Assembly (NCBI RefSeq): GCF_002284565.1
Contig: NZ_NPKI01000026.1
Location: 225,292-289,291 of the forward strand
Origin: Mesorhizobium mediterraneum
Lineage (GTDB): Bacteria > Pseudomonadota > Alphaproteobacteria > Rhizobiales > Rhizobiaceae
DNA: 64,000 bases
Direction: 5' to 3'
Part shown: positions 36,229 to 44,443 of the stretch, piece after piece
How the letters are laid out: every line of letters begins with the position of its first letter
How positions within the stretch are numbered: position 1 is the stretch's first letter
The notes under the pieces: generated by a model
Seen by the model: only the letters and a program-made list of their open reading frames with translations
Database searches by the model: none
What the model was told of the DNA's origin: nothing
Position numbers and translations under genes: made by a program

Positions 36229-37164
36229 ATGGATCAATCCGTGCGAAAACGCCGACATTCAGCCTCATCCGTGACTGACGCGGATGTTCTCATCGTTGGC
36301 GGCGGACCTGCCGGACTGGCGGCCGCGATCTATCTCGGCAGGTTCCGCCATCGGGTCGTCGTGGTGGACGCGAATGAGGCGCGCGCCATGCTGATTGCGG
36401 AAAGCCGCAACTGTCCGGGATTTCCGGAAGGCATCAGCGGCGCCGATCTTCTGCACCGGCTTCGTGCGCAGGCCGACAAATACGGAGCGACACTGGTGCA
36501 GGGTCAGGTGTCGTCGATCGAGCCGACCGTAGGCGGGTTTGGCGCCGAGACAAACACAGGGCGGATCGTCGCCCGCAAGATATTCCTGGCGACGGGTATC
36601 GTCGACCTTGTGCCTGCAATTCCGGGTCTGCGCGAGGCCATCGCCGGAGGCAGCGTACGCCTATGCCCGGTTTGCGACGGCTACGAGGTGATCGATCACC
36701 GGATCGCTGTCATCGGAGAGGAGGCGAAGGCACTGCGAGAGGCCATGTTCCTCAAGCAGTATACGCAGCACGTCACAATGCTCGCTCGCTACCTTCCCGA
36801 TTTTTCCGTCAGCACACGGCGCGTGGCGATGGAAGAACACATTGCCATTTGCGATGCGTTCGAAAGGTTTGTTCCTGCCGACAGCGGCTACGACGCCCTC
36901 CTCGAGGATGGCGAGGTGCGCCATTTTGACGTCATCTATCCGGCGATGGGATGCCAAGTGCGTTCCGAACTCGCGCTGGCAATGGGCGTCAAATGCTGCG
37001 ACGACGGCTACGTCGTCGTCGACAAGCATCAGCGGACCTCGGTCGAGGGGGTGTATGCCATCGGCGACCTCGTCAAGGCCCTGAACCAGATCGCAGTGGC
37101 TTTCGGCCAGGCTGCGATAGCCGCGACCGATGCTCACAATGATTTTGCCCTCGGGTACGAATAA
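36229..37164 (+). CDS. Thioredoxin-reductase-like FAD-dependent oxidoreductase
   Basis: 311 residues. FAD site VLIVGGGPAGLAAAIYLGRF near residue 20, redox motif CPVCDGYE near 145 and GVYAIGDLVKALNQIAVAFGQAA near 275 place it in the TrxB family. The second dinucleotide site, normally VIGGGDSA, reads VIGEEAKALREA here, so NAD(P)H binding may be altered. Starts at ATG 36229, GTG 36241 (with GGATGGA seven bases before) or GTG 36271 are all possible. No thioredoxin gene is adjacent. The substrate is unknown; the promoter match suggests expression in stress. Confidence 0.85.
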   Translation: MDQSVRKRRHSASSVTDADVLIVGGGPAGLAAAIYLGRFRHRVVVVDANEARAMLIAESRNCPGFPEGISGADLLHRLRAQADKYGATLVQGQVSSIEPTVGGFGAETNTGRIVARKIFLATGIVDLVPAIPGLREAIAGGSVRLCPVCDGYEVIDHRIAVIGEEAKALREAMFLKQYTQHVTMLARYLPDFSVSTRRVAMEEHIAICDAFERFVPADSGYDALLEDGEVRHFDVIYPAMGCQVRSELALAMGVKCCDDGYVVVDKHQRTSVEGVYAIGDLVKALNQIAVAFGQAAIAATDAHNDFALGYE

Positions 37165-37222
37165 AGGGGCACAGATGTATGGTAGGCGGATTATAGGTCG
37201 AACGGGATGGCGCCAGCTAGTG

Positions 37223-37834
37223 TCATGTTGCTGGGTTCCCTAGCCCTTCCACCAGCGTGCTCAATGCCGCATCCAACGGGGCCGATCCCACCTTCTCGGG
37301 CACCAGGAGCCCATCGATCGCAAGCATGGTCATGCCGTGGATGAGCCCCCAGCCGGCTGCCGCCTGACCTTCTATAGGCCGCTTGCGAATGCTCCCCGCG
37401 GCCTGGCCGCGTCGGAGGATTTCGAGGAGAATATCGAATACCGCCAGCGCCCGCTCATTGAGATGCATTCCCACCGCTTTCCCCTCGTCCGCGCTAAACA
37501 TCAGGCGGTAGAGAGCGGGGTTGTCCGTTCCGAACGCGACGTAGGCACGAGCTATCGGAGCAATTTCGTCGCGCAGGGTTTTGGCCGCCTTTGGCGTCGC
37601 AGCCGCTAGGGACGCGCGCAACCGGTCGAACCCAATCATGGCGATCTCCGCAAGCAGCGCCGCCTTATCGGGGAAGTGCTTGTAGGGTGCCGCGTGGCTT
37701 ACGCCAGCCCGGCGGGCGACTTCCCGCAGCGTGAACTGCCAGCCTTTCTCCTCCCGAAGCATATCCAACGCCGTCTCGATAACCGCACGACGGAGATCAC
37801 CGTGGTGATAGGGGCGGTTGGGTGCATCCTGCAT
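37223..37834 (-). CDS. TetR/AcrR family transcriptional regulator
   Basis: 203 residues. The N-terminal helix-turn-helix is LREVARRAGVSHAAPYKHFPDKAALLAEIA; the start is MQDAPNRPYHHGDLRRAVIETAL. The C-terminal ligand domain is of the TetR_C_33/WHG type with YRLMFSAD. It is divergent from the aldehyde dehydrogenase with a 97-base gap, the standard layout for a local repressor that senses the substrate of that enzyme. The inducing ligand is unknown. Confidence 0.92.
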   Translation of the reverse strand: MQDAPNRPYHHGDLRRAVIETALDMLREEKGWQFTLREVARRAGVSHAAPYKHFPDKAALLAEIAMIGFDRLRASLAAATPKAAKTLRDEIAPIARAYVAFGTDNPALYRLMFSADEGKAVGMHLNERALAVFDILLEILRRGQAAGSIRKRPIEGQAAAGWGLIHGMTMLAIDGLLVPEKVGSAPLDAALSTLVEGLGNPAT

Positions 37835-37864
37835 GGTACCTCAAAGTTTCTTGTGAATACATTG

Positions 37865-37893
37865 TTGACAGTGGCTACTTAAGGGGCTATGTC
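37865..37893 (+). promoter_or_regulatory. Putative housekeeping promoter for the aldehyde dehydrogenase gene
   Basis: TTGACA at 37865-37870, a 17-base spacer, then TATGTC at 37888-37893. It lies in the gap shared with the divergent tetR gene, where a TetR operator would be expected; no clean palindrome was identified. Confidence 0.5.
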
Positions 37894-37931
37894 GAGGGCG
37901 TAAGTTTCTCCTGTCTACATCGGAGTGGACC

Positions 37932-39359
37932 ATGAACGCAATCGCAAAAATTGCCGACGCTGATCGGCTGGGCAGTCTCCTCGCGGCCCAGCGCGCTGCC
38001 TTCCTGCATGACGGAGCGCCTTCGCTGGCGCAGCGACGCGCTGATCTGGCCAAGTTCAGGGCCTCGATAATCGGGCACCGCAAAGCGATCGAAGATGCCA
38101 TCAATACCGATTTCGGGCATCGCTCGAGGCACGAAACGGCGATCATGGAGGTTGCAGCGGTCGCCGAGGGCACGAAGTATCTGATCCGCAATCTCCGCAA
38201 ATTCATGGCGCCGACCCGCCGCCACGTTGCTCTGCACATGCGGATCGGCAACGCCCGCATCGAATATCAGCCGCTTGGCGTCGTCGGCGTGATGTCGCCG
38301 TGGAACTATCCGGTGAACCTCGCGCTGATGCCGGTCGTAACGGCCATCGCCGCCGGAAACCGCGTGATGCTGAAACCTTCGGAGTTTACACCGGTCACCA
38401 ATTCGCTGCTCGCGAAGATGCTGGCCGAGGTCTTCCCCGAGGACCAGTTCGCGATCGTGACCGGTGATGCGGCCGCGGGGGCGGCATTCTCTGCCTTGCC
38501 GTTCGACCATCTCGTCTTCACGGGCAGCACCGCGGTGGGGCGGTCGGTGATGAAGGCCGCTAGCGAGAACCTTGTACCGGTCACCCTTGAACTGGGCGGC
38601 AAATCACCGGTCATCGTCGCCAAAGGTCACTCCCTTGACCAGGCGGCGGCGTCCATTGCTTTCGGTAAGCTGCTCAACGCCGGTCAAACGTGCATCGCCC
38701 CCGATTACGCACTCGTCCACGAAAACGACGTCGACTCGTTTGTCGGGGCGTATGATCGGAAAGTGGCGTCCTTCTATGCGGACGGGCCGAGGAGTGAACA
38801 CTATACTTCCATCATCAACGAGCGGCATTATGCCCGGCTCCAGGGCCTGATCGACGATGCCCGTTCCAAAGGAGCGCGGATCATCGAGGTCGGCAATCGG
38901 CCCGGTGAGGCGTCTATGCGCGCCAACACACTGCCGCCAACCGTCGTCCTCGGCGTCACAGAAGACATGCGCATCGCTCATGAGGAGATCTTCGGCCCGA
39001 TCCTGCCGATTTTTCCCTACCGCGAGGTTGAAGAAGCGATCGCCTATGTGAACGCCCGGCCCCGGCCGCTCGCGCTCTACTACTTCGGCGCCGATGACGA
39101 AGACCGACGCAAGGTGCTGAGCCGAACGATCTCCGGCAACGTCACTATCAACGGGACGATCATGCACATCGCCCAGGATGACTTGCCCTTCGGCGGCGTC
39201 GGGGCCAGCGGCATGGGCGCTTACCACGGCGTCGAGGGTTTCCGTACCCTCAGCCATGCCAAGGGGATCTATGAGCAGGGTCGCTGGAACCTCTCCAACC
39301 TGCTCCACGCCCCGTTCAGACAGCCGATCGATACCATCCTCAACGTGATGCTCCGGTGA
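37932..39359 (+). CDS. Coniferyl-aldehyde-type dehydrogenase (ALDH superfamily)
   Basis: 475 residues. ALDH hallmarks are the catalytic ELGGKSP glutamate and GQTCIAPDY cysteine, the VFTGSTAVGRSVM nucleotide loop, and EEIFGPILPIFPY. NYPVNLALMPVVTAIAAGNRVMLKPSE is like CalB from Pseudomonas. The C-terminal membrane-adjacent tail (APFRQPIDTILNVMLR) matches coniferyl aldehyde and long-chain aldehyde enzymes. It oxidises an aldehyde with NAD(P)+; the exact substrate cannot be read from sequence. It is controlled in all likelihood by the divergent TetR. Confidence 0.88.
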   Translation: MNAIAKIADADRLGSLLAAQRAAFLHDGAPSLAQRRADLAKFRASIIGHRKAIEDAINTDFGHRSRHETAIMEVAAVAEGTKYLIRNLRKFMAPTRRHVALHMRIGNARIEYQPLGVVGVMSPWNYPVNLALMPVVTAIAAGNRVMLKPSEFTPVTNSLLAKMLAEVFPEDQFAIVTGDAAAGAAFSALPFDHLVFTGSTAVGRSVMKAASENLVPVTLELGGKSPVIVAKGHSLDQAAASIAFGKLLNAGQTCIAPDYALVHENDVDSFVGAYDRKVASFYADGPRSEHYTSIINERHYARLQGLIDDARSKGARIIEVGNRPGEASMRANTLPPTVVLGVTEDMRIAHEEIFGPILPIFPYREVEEAIAYVNARPRPLALYYFGADDEDRRKVLSRTISGNVTINGTIMHIAQDDLPFGGVGASGMGAYHGVEGFRTLSHAKGIYEQGRWNLSNLLHAPFRQPIDTILNVMLR

Positions 39360-39400
39360 TCGGCATGCCGTCATCAAATCCAGCTCAGGAGCATCAGCAC

Positions 39401-39862
39401 ATGACCACTGACACGTCGTTGCCGCTACGCGGCTCCTGCGAATGCGGCGCCTGCTCGTTCGAGGTGCATACTGCGCCAAAGGGCAGATTCCGGTGCCACT
39501 GTCTGATCTGCCAGGCGTTCAACGGCAAACCGTTCGCGGATGTGGTCGCCGTTCGTGGCAAGGATGTCGTGCTGAAAAACGCCGGCAACATCTCATTCAA
39601 GAAATACCGCCCGCCGCCGAACTTCAATCGCGGGGTCTGCCGGACCTGCGGCAAGCGGGTTGTGGAGGTTGCCGGCTTCGGGCCGTTCAAAGTGATGTTC
39701 ATCCCGGCCAGCAATTTCGAGCCCGAGGCCCGGCTGCCGCCGGTTCGGATCGACATATTCTATCATCGTCGCGTGCTGGACATGCCCGATAGCGTGCCCA
39801 AATACAGCGGCTATCTCGCCAGCGAGTTGGCGGTCGGGAAAATGATTATGAGTGGCGTGTGA
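39401..39862 (+). CDS. GFA family (DUF636) zinc-binding protein
   Basis: 153 residues from the ATG at 39401, preceded by GGAG. Zinc-ligand cysteines are in GSCECGACSFEV, RCHCLICQ and CRTCGKR, the pattern of glutathione-dependent formaldehyde-activating enzyme-like proteins. The usual role of most GFA proteins is unknown. It is 41 bases after the aldehyde dehydrogenase and may share its transcript, which would fit detoxification of aldehydes. Confidence 0.85.
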   Translation: MTTDTSLPLRGSCECGACSFEVHTAPKGRFRCHCLICQAFNGKPFADVVAVRGKDVVLKNAGNISFKKYRPPPNFNRGVCRTCGKRVVEVAGFGPFKVMFIPASNFEPEARLPPVRIDIFYHRRVLDMPDSVPKYSGYLASELAVGKMIMSGV

Positions 39863-39947
39863 AGCGCCGAGTCGATTTATTTGAGTGCCATCCATGTGAT
39901 GGCCTCGGCGCTGTTCGAGGGCCGATAAGCTCTGGAAACGTGCCTCG

Positions 39948-40271
39948 TTAGCGCAGCATGGCCGCTATCACAAAGACCGCGGCCGCTACGAGAACGACTG
40001 CGGCAATCACCAACAGTGGCCAGCTCCTGCGAGGCTGAAGATCAGGCTTGCTTTCTACCGGCCGCATTGCGTCGGCGAAGCTGGCTTCATTCGTGAACTC
40101 TGGCTGTCGACGAGAACGAGCCTCGGCGCCAGGATTTGGCACATCTGCCGCTTCGGCGTCGGTCTCTTCAGGTGCGGCGGCAGGGTCGAACCCCGGGGTT
40201 TTATCCTGCGTCGCCCCGGCCTGGATATCGCCTCTCGCCTTAGCAGGCGTCTGATCTGGTTGTGCGGCCAT
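39948..40271 (-). CDS. Small protein with disordered N-terminus and C-terminal membrane helix
   Basis: 107 residues from the ATG at 40271 with an AGGGAGA ribosome site. The first 75 residues are rich in Ala, Pro, Asp and Glu without structure; a helix (LLVIAAVVLVAAAVFVIAAM) lies at the C-terminus, so it is tail-anchored. It has a canonical stress-promoter match upstream. No family recognised. Confidence 0.65.
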   Translation of the reverse strand: MAAQPDQTPAKARGDIQAGATQDKTPGFDPAAAPEETDAEAADVPNPGAEARSRRQPEFTNEASFADAMRPVESKPDLQPRRSWPLLVIAAVVLVAAAVFVIAAMLR

Positions 40272-40292
40272 CACGGGTCTCCCTGGCAACCA

Positions 40293-40317
40293 AACTTCGA
40301 TCTGCCTCAGCGGTTCC
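40293..40317 (-). promoter_or_regulatory. Putative EcfG/RpoE2-type promoter for the tail-anchored small protein
   Basis: Minus strand GGAACC at 40317-40312, then TT at 40294-40293 (N18), within AGTTTGG, and 22 bases before the ATG. Confidence 0.6.
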
Positions 40318-40387
40318 AGTCTGCGCCCGATTTGTTGAACTCACACCTGATTTGCTGAACACATTTGGCGGTGATCCTGGCCTCTCC

Positions 40388-40412
40388 GGAACGGAGGACG
40401 CTTTTGACAGTT
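40388..40412 (+). promoter_or_regulatory. Putative EcfG/RpoE2-type promoter for the SIR2 gene
   Basis: GGAAC at 40388-40392 and TT at 40411-40412, spaced 18, 29 bases before the SIR2 ATG. The -10 reads AGTT. Confidence 0.55.
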
Positions 40413-40441
40413 GTGTTGGATCATTGCCTGGTGAGTTGGCC

Positions 40442-40442
40442 A
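40442..40442 (+). other. Preferred start of the SIR2 gene
   Basis: The open frame extends upstream to 40262, but that part is antisense to the neighbouring gene's start, covers two promoter-like elements and has no SIR2 similarity. MPSALEQLAQSVKERRAILFVGAG begins at the ATG here. Confidence 0.6.
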
Positions 40443-41263
40443 TGCCGTCTGCCCTCGAGCAACTGGCTCAATCCGTGAAAGAGCGACGAGCGATCTTGTT
40501 CGTTGGGGCGGGAGTATCGATGAGCGTCGGCCTGCCATCCTGGGAGAAGCTCATCGAACATATGGTGGATGAACTCGGCCTCGACCGCGACACGGTCGAC
40601 ACGCCTGAATCCAGCTACCAGGCGCTTGCCGAATATTACCGGCTAAAGCATGGCAGTCTCGGCCGCTTGCGCAGCTGGATGGATCGCGAATGGAGCGTCT
40701 CGCGGGACAAAGTGAAGGGTTCGGCGATCCACAAGCTGATCGTGGCGCTCGATTTCCCGATCATCTACACCACCAATTATGATCGGAATCTTGAGGTGGC
40801 GTTCGAAATCCACGACCGCCCGTTCGTAAAAGTGGCCAATGCCAAGGACGTCGCCAAGGCGAGCGACGAGGTGACCCAGATCATCAAATACCACGGCGAT
40901 TTCGACGACGACGCATCGCTGGTTCTGGCGGAGTCCGAGTATTTCGAGCGGCTGTCGTTCGATTCCCCGCTGGATGTAAAATTTCGCGCTGACGCGCTGG
41001 GGCGCACTATCCTGTTCATCGGTTACAGCATGTCGGATATGAACATCCGTCTGTTGCTGTATCGGCTCTGGGAAACCTGGCGCCGGTCTGGTTATGAGAA
41101 GAGCCGTCCGAAATCGTTCGTCTTCATGCCGCAACCGAGCGTCGTCCAGGAAGCGGTCCTCGGACGCTGGGGCATCGACATGCTGACCGAGGAGGCCGAT
41201 CGGCCGGAGGATGCCCTGGTGGCATTCCTGAGCAAGCTCAAGGACGGGATAGACCAGATTTAG
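40442..41263 (+). CDS. Stand-alone SIR2 family protein
   Basis: 273 residues, almost all one SIR2_2 domain. NAD-binding loop FVGAGVSMSVGLPSW is at about 20-34, TTNYDRNLEVAF at about 109-120, the catalytic-histidine block KYHGDFDD near 152, and FIGYSMSDMNIRLLLYRLW near 200. SIR2 proteins of this kind in bacteria are mostly NAD+ hydrolases in anti-phage or abortive-infection systems, not deacetylases. No Argonaute, HerA or TIR partner is adjacent, so if it is defensive it acts alone. A stress-type promoter is just upstream. Family sure, role inferred. Confidence 0.88.
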   Translation: MPSALEQLAQSVKERRAILFVGAGVSMSVGLPSWEKLIEHMVDELGLDRDTVDTPESSYQALAEYYRLKHGSLGRLRSWMDREWSVSRDKVKGSAIHKLIVALDFPIIYTTNYDRNLEVAFEIHDRPFVKVANAKDVAKASDEVTQIIKYHGDFDDDASLVLAESEYFERLSFDSPLDVKFRADALGRTILFIGYSMSDMNIRLLLYRLWETWRRSGYEKSRPKSFVFMPQPSVVQEAVLGRWGIDMLTEEADRPEDALVAFLSKLKDGIDQI

Positions 41264-41362
41264 CGTATGCGCGGGCAATTCTGAGAGGCGATGTGATGCA
41301 CCGCGCTTGAAGCCGAATGGTTGACGGCAAGTTCGGAATGCTCACTCTATTCGGCCCGGCCG

Positions 41363-41388
41363 GGAACATTGTCGATCGCTGCGGCGTT
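41363..41388 (+). promoter_or_regulatory. Putative EcfG/RpoE2-type promoter before an 82-aa protein
   Basis: GGAAC at 41363-41367, 19 bases, TT at 41387-41388 with CGTT at the -10; 38 bases before the start codon. Confidence 0.6.
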
Positions 41389-41425
41389 CATAGCCGGGAA
41401 GGGACGCTGTTTGCGGAGGCCTATG

Positions 41426-41674
41426 ATGGGCCACTTCGATATGATCGATCTCGTTTCCGTCATCGACGCCTGCATGACCGGCCGCGCCGCAGGGCGACTG
41501 GTGTCGATGGCCAAAGCCGTGGAAGAGTTGCGGGTGCTGACCGGTGATTTCATCTCGCCGGACGAAACCGTGGCCAATGCCCTGTCGCCGGTGGCGCTGG
41601 AGCGCGGCTGCGCGGTCCTGTTCGACGAGCAGCCGGGCGCCGACATCCTGCACACGCCATGGCAAGAGGCCTGA
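41426..41674 (+). CDS. Small hypothetical protein (82 aa)
   Basis: MGHFDMIDLVSVIDACMTGRAAGRL at the start. An ATG at 41423 is in frame, but the GGAGG at 41415-41419 has better spacing to 41426. The chain is mixed helical and cytosolic, with no known domain. The promoter element and strong ribosome site support expression. Confidence 0.6.
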   Translation: MGHFDMIDLVSVIDACMTGRAAGRLVSMAKAVEELRVLTGDFISPDETVANALSPVALERGCAVLFDEQPGADILHTPWQEA

Positions 41675-41781
41675 CTGGCGAGACGCCTGAGCGTTGCCGC
41701 GCCAGCGGGCGCGGCATCCGTTTGACGGCACGGTGCCGCGCGCGTCGCATATGGCGTCCGTCTGGAGCGCTAGCGGCGGTT

Positions 41782-41806
41782 GGAACCGGACCGTCGCAGG
41801 AATGTT
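41782..41806 (+). promoter_or_regulatory. Putative EcfG/RpoE2-type promoter before the 104-aa protein
   Basis: GGAACC at 41782-41787, TT at 41805-41806 (N18) within TGTTTAA, 34 bases before the ATG at 41841. One of the better matches. Confidence 0.65.
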
Positions 41807-41840
41807 TAACCGCCATGCATGAGGCAATCGGAGAGACGCT

Positions 41841-42155
41841 ATGACTGAAAACGAGACCCGTTATGAACATGGCGCAACCAAGTACCCGGCCAAGAAAGAT
41901 GCGGACGCGTCGGATCAATTCTCCCAGGAGGCGGCCGGCAACAAGAAACCTGCCGGCGGGATGGGCCTGACACGGTCAAGGGACGAGGTGGAGGACAAAA
42001 CCCATCAGTCCGAAGGGAAAAATCCGCCCGGACAGTCCACCCCCAGTGCCTCGACAGAAAAGACGTCCGGCGCCGGGCCATCGATCGCCGAGCGTTCCAA
42101 GGATGCCAAGGCTCCGAAGAGCGGCCGCCAGCCAGGCGCCTACGTCAAGGACTGA
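41841..42155 (+). CDS. Small hydrophilic disordered protein (104 aa)
   Basis: MTENETRYEHGATKYPAKK and a Lys/Ser/Pro/Gly-rich chain ending RQPGAYVKD. No hydrophobic core, so it is likely intrinsically disordered, like many desiccation- or osmotic-stress proteins. A GGAGAG ribosome site is nine bases before the ATG. It converges with the TPP enzyme gene. No family is recognised. Confidence 0.7.
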   Translation: MTENETRYEHGATKYPAKKDADASDQFSQEAAGNKKPAGGMGLTRSRDEVEDKTHQSEGKNPPGQSTPSASTEKTSGAGPSIAERSKDAKAPKSGRQPGAYVKD

Positions 42156-42174
42156 CCGGCCAGGGAACCTGCAG

Positions 42175-43920
42175 TCAGCCCATCATCGTCTTCAGCGGCT
42201 CCTGAGCGAGGTTCGCCTCGATCTCCTTGCGGCCCGGCGTTTGCCGCAGCGCTGTGCGCATGTTCTTGCGATATTCGTCCGGCATGCGCGGCGGTAGCAT
42301 AGGTTCATACGCGTCGACGACCGCCTCTATGATCACCGGACCTTCCGCGGCAAAGGCGGCGTCAAGAACCCCATCGACGTCCTCAGGCCGGGTGACGCTG
42401 TAGCCGATGCCTCCCATAGCTTCGGCGGCCATGGCGAAGTCGATTGGCTGGAGCTCGCAGGCAAATTGCGGGTTGCCGAGGAACATCATTTGCTCCCAGG
42501 CGATCTGGTTGAGCATGTTGTTCTTGATCACCAGAAGCTTGAGCGGAATCTTGTAACGCACGGCGGTGGAAAATTCGCCAAGCTGCATCGCCAGTCCGCC
42601 ATCGCCCACCACCGCGAAAACCGGCCGGCCCGGGAAGGCAATCCCGCCGGCAATCGCATATGGCAGCCCGCAGGCCATCGATGCCAGCGAGCCGGAGACG
42701 GCGAAATCCTGTCCAGCCTTGATATCGATATGACGGGCGGCAAGTTCTGTATTCTGACCGGAATCGGTAGCGAGGATGGCGTTGGCCGGCATTCGGTCGC
42801 CGAATGCCCTGACGACGCGCTGCGGCTTGAGCGGCACGTCGTCCCTGCTTTCCGCCTCGGCCATCATCTTGCGCCAGCGCTGTAAGTTCTGCTGCGCGCT
42901 TTCGAGAAAGGATCTGTCCTGCTTTGGCTTCAGCCTTTCGTTGAGCAATTGCAGCGTGATGGCCGCATCACCGACGAGACCGGCCTCGACGGGATGGCGA
43001 AGGCCGATGCGCTGCGCATTGCGGTCGATCTGCACGCCACGTGCCTTGCCAGGCTTGGGGTAGTATTCGATGTAGGGGAAGGTCGAGCCGACTATCAGCA
43101 GCGCCTCGCATTGCTCCATGATCTCCTGCGAGGTCAGCGAGCCCAATATTCCTATTCCGCCCATGACGTGCGGGTGATCGTCCGGCAGGACGGCTTTGCC
43201 GAGCAAAGCCTTGGCAACGGGTGCGGCAAGGAGTTCCGCCGTCCTCTCGAGCTCGGCCTTTGCATTGAGCGCGCCGCGCCCGGCGAGTATCGCCACCTTT
43301 GAGGCCGTGTTGAGGATGTCCGCTGCAAGAGCGAGCTGGGCTTCGTCGGGTCGCTTGTCCCCTTCGAACCACCGTTCGGGCGTATGTTTTGGAAGGTTGC
43401 GGAGCGAGCGCTTTGCCGACGTCTGCTCCTGCACGTCGCTGGCTATCGAAAGATGGGAAACGCCGCGTCCCGCAAGCGCGGAACGACAGGCGAGGCCGGC
43501 AACGTTTTCCATATGCGCTGCGTCGGTCACCTGAGTGTTGAAGATGGCGACGTCGTTGAAAACGCGGGTGAGATCGACATCCTGCTGCGTGAACGTCTCG
43601 ATCAGGTCGTGGAATTGCATGCCGGTTATGGCAAGGACGGGCGCCTGGTCGAGCTTTGCATCGTAGAGACCGGTGAGCAGGTGCGTGCCTCCTGGCCCAG
43701 AGGTGGCGAGGCAGACACCGAGCTTGCCGGTCCACTTGGCATAGGCTGTCGCCATGAAAGCCGCGGATTCCTCGTGCCGCACCTGTACGAAGCGGATCTT
43801 GTCCTGCCTTGTGCGCAGCGCCTCCATAATGCCGTTTATGCCGTCCCCCGGCAGGCCGAAGATCACGCGCACGTCCCAGGCGATCAATGTGTCGACAAGG
43901 ATCTCGGCAGTGTTGGGCAT
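42175..43920 (-). CDS. Thiamine-pyrophosphate enzyme, pyruvate oxidase/acetolactate synthase-like
   Basis: 581 residues. The N-terminal Pyr domain has the activating glutamate in RHEESAAFMATAYAKWTG (about 49); the central domain follows; the PP domain carries the TPP motif VVGDGGLAMQLGEF to KNN. The order and length match PoxB-type pyruvate dehydrogenase (quinone) enzymes common in rhizobia. There is no small regulatory subunit gene nearby, so it is unlikely to be biosynthetic acetolactate synthase. PoxB is a stationary-phase enzyme in other bacteria, in line with the stress-promoter element upstream. The C-terminal lipid-binding helix of E. coli PoxB is not obvious. Confidence 0.85.
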   Translation of the reverse strand: MPNTAEILVDTLIAWDVRVIFGLPGDGINGIMEALRTRQDKIRFVQVRHEESAAFMATAYAKWTGKLGVCLATSGPGGTHLLTGLYDAKLDQAPVLAITGMQFHDLIETFTQQDVDLTRVFNDVAIFNTQVTDAAHMENVAGLACRSALAGRGVSHLSIASDVQEQTSAKRSLRNLPKHTPERWFEGDKRPDEAQLALAADILNTASKVAILAGRGALNAKAELERTAELLAAPVAKALLGKAVLPDDHPHVMGGIGILGSLTSQEIMEQCEALLIVGSTFPYIEYYPKPGKARGVQIDRNAQRIGLRHPVEAGLVGDAAITLQLLNERLKPKQDRSFLESAQQNLQRWRKMMAEAESRDDVPLKPQRVVRAFGDRMPANAILATDSGQNTELAARHIDIKAGQDFAVSGSLASMACGLPYAIAGGIAFPGRPVFAVVGDGGLAMQLGEFSTAVRYKIPLKLLVIKNNMLNQIAWEQMMFLGNPQFACELQPIDFAMAAEAMGGIGYSVTRPEDVDGVLDAAFAAEGPVIIEAVVDAYEPMLPPRMPDEYRKNMRTALRQTPGRKEIEANLAQEPLKTMMG

Positions 43921-44020
43921 GGTTGCCTCCTGTGTTTGGTATGCTTTTGTCCTGGGCCTGCGGCTTTACGCTCTCGCTGCGGCGTCGGGCGTCAGACGTG
44001 GATATTGGCGATCAGTGCCG

Positions 44021-44045
44021 AACGACGGAGATGTCTTGTTGTTCC
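44021..44045 (-). promoter_or_regulatory. Putative EcfG/RpoE2-type promoter for the TPP enzyme
   Basis: Minus strand GGAAC (44045-44041), 18 bases, TT (44022-44021) with CGTT, close to the ideal. The leader would be about 90 bases. Confidence 0.65.
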
Positions 44046-44164
44046 ACCGGAACGACAGCCGTTGCGAGCCGGGCAGCTGAAGCGGATCGGAAGTTGCCCG
44101 GCGAGACCAAGTCGCGCCGTCAACGGCTACTCGCAGACTGTGAGGGATGGCGCCGAAACAAAAA

Positions 44165-44183
44165 ACCCGCCTCGGCGGCGGGT
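44165..44183 (-). terminator. Rho-independent terminator (minus strand)
   Basis: A perfect seven-base stem ACCCGCC/GGCGGGT with a five-base loop, followed on the minus strand by six T. It ends some transcript arriving from the right on the minus strand. No confident minus-strand gene lies there, so it may end a short RNA or leader. Confidence 0.75.
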
Positions 44184-44195
44184 CGCTGGCGCAAA

Positions 44196-44222
44196 TCAGC
44201 ACCATGGCCAAATTACTAGCAT
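44196..44222 (-). other. Possible nine-codon leader ORF with two tryptophans
   Basis: On the minus strand ATG CTA GTA ATT TGG CCA TGG TGC TGA reads MLVIWPWC and stops 13 bases before the terminator stem. Short Trp-bearing ORFs just before a terminator are the layout of attenuators such as rhizobial trpL. There is no good ribosome site and no trp gene downstream, so this is tentative. Confidence 0.25.
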
Positions 44223-44396
44223 AACTGCCGTCACAAAGCAACGAACCGCGAGCTCGCAACGCAGGCAATCGCTTCGGTTTTGGCCCGTTCCTCATCTTAT
44301 CCTTGGCCGAATCTTATCCTTGGCCGAGTGCACGTTCTCTGCTTGCGCCTGTCGAGCGTCGTCCGCAGCGAACATCGTGCCATTTCACAGAACCCA

Positions 44397-44422
44397 GGAA
44401 CGGTTATGGCGCCTTCTCGGTT
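44397..44422 (+). promoter_or_regulatory. Putative EcfG/RpoE2-type promoter before the 53-aa membrane protein
   Basis: GGAAC at 44397-44401, 19 bases, GGTT ending at 44422; the ATG is at 44444. Confidence 0.55.
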
Positions 44423-44443
44423 GTGAGGGAAAGGAGATGGTCC

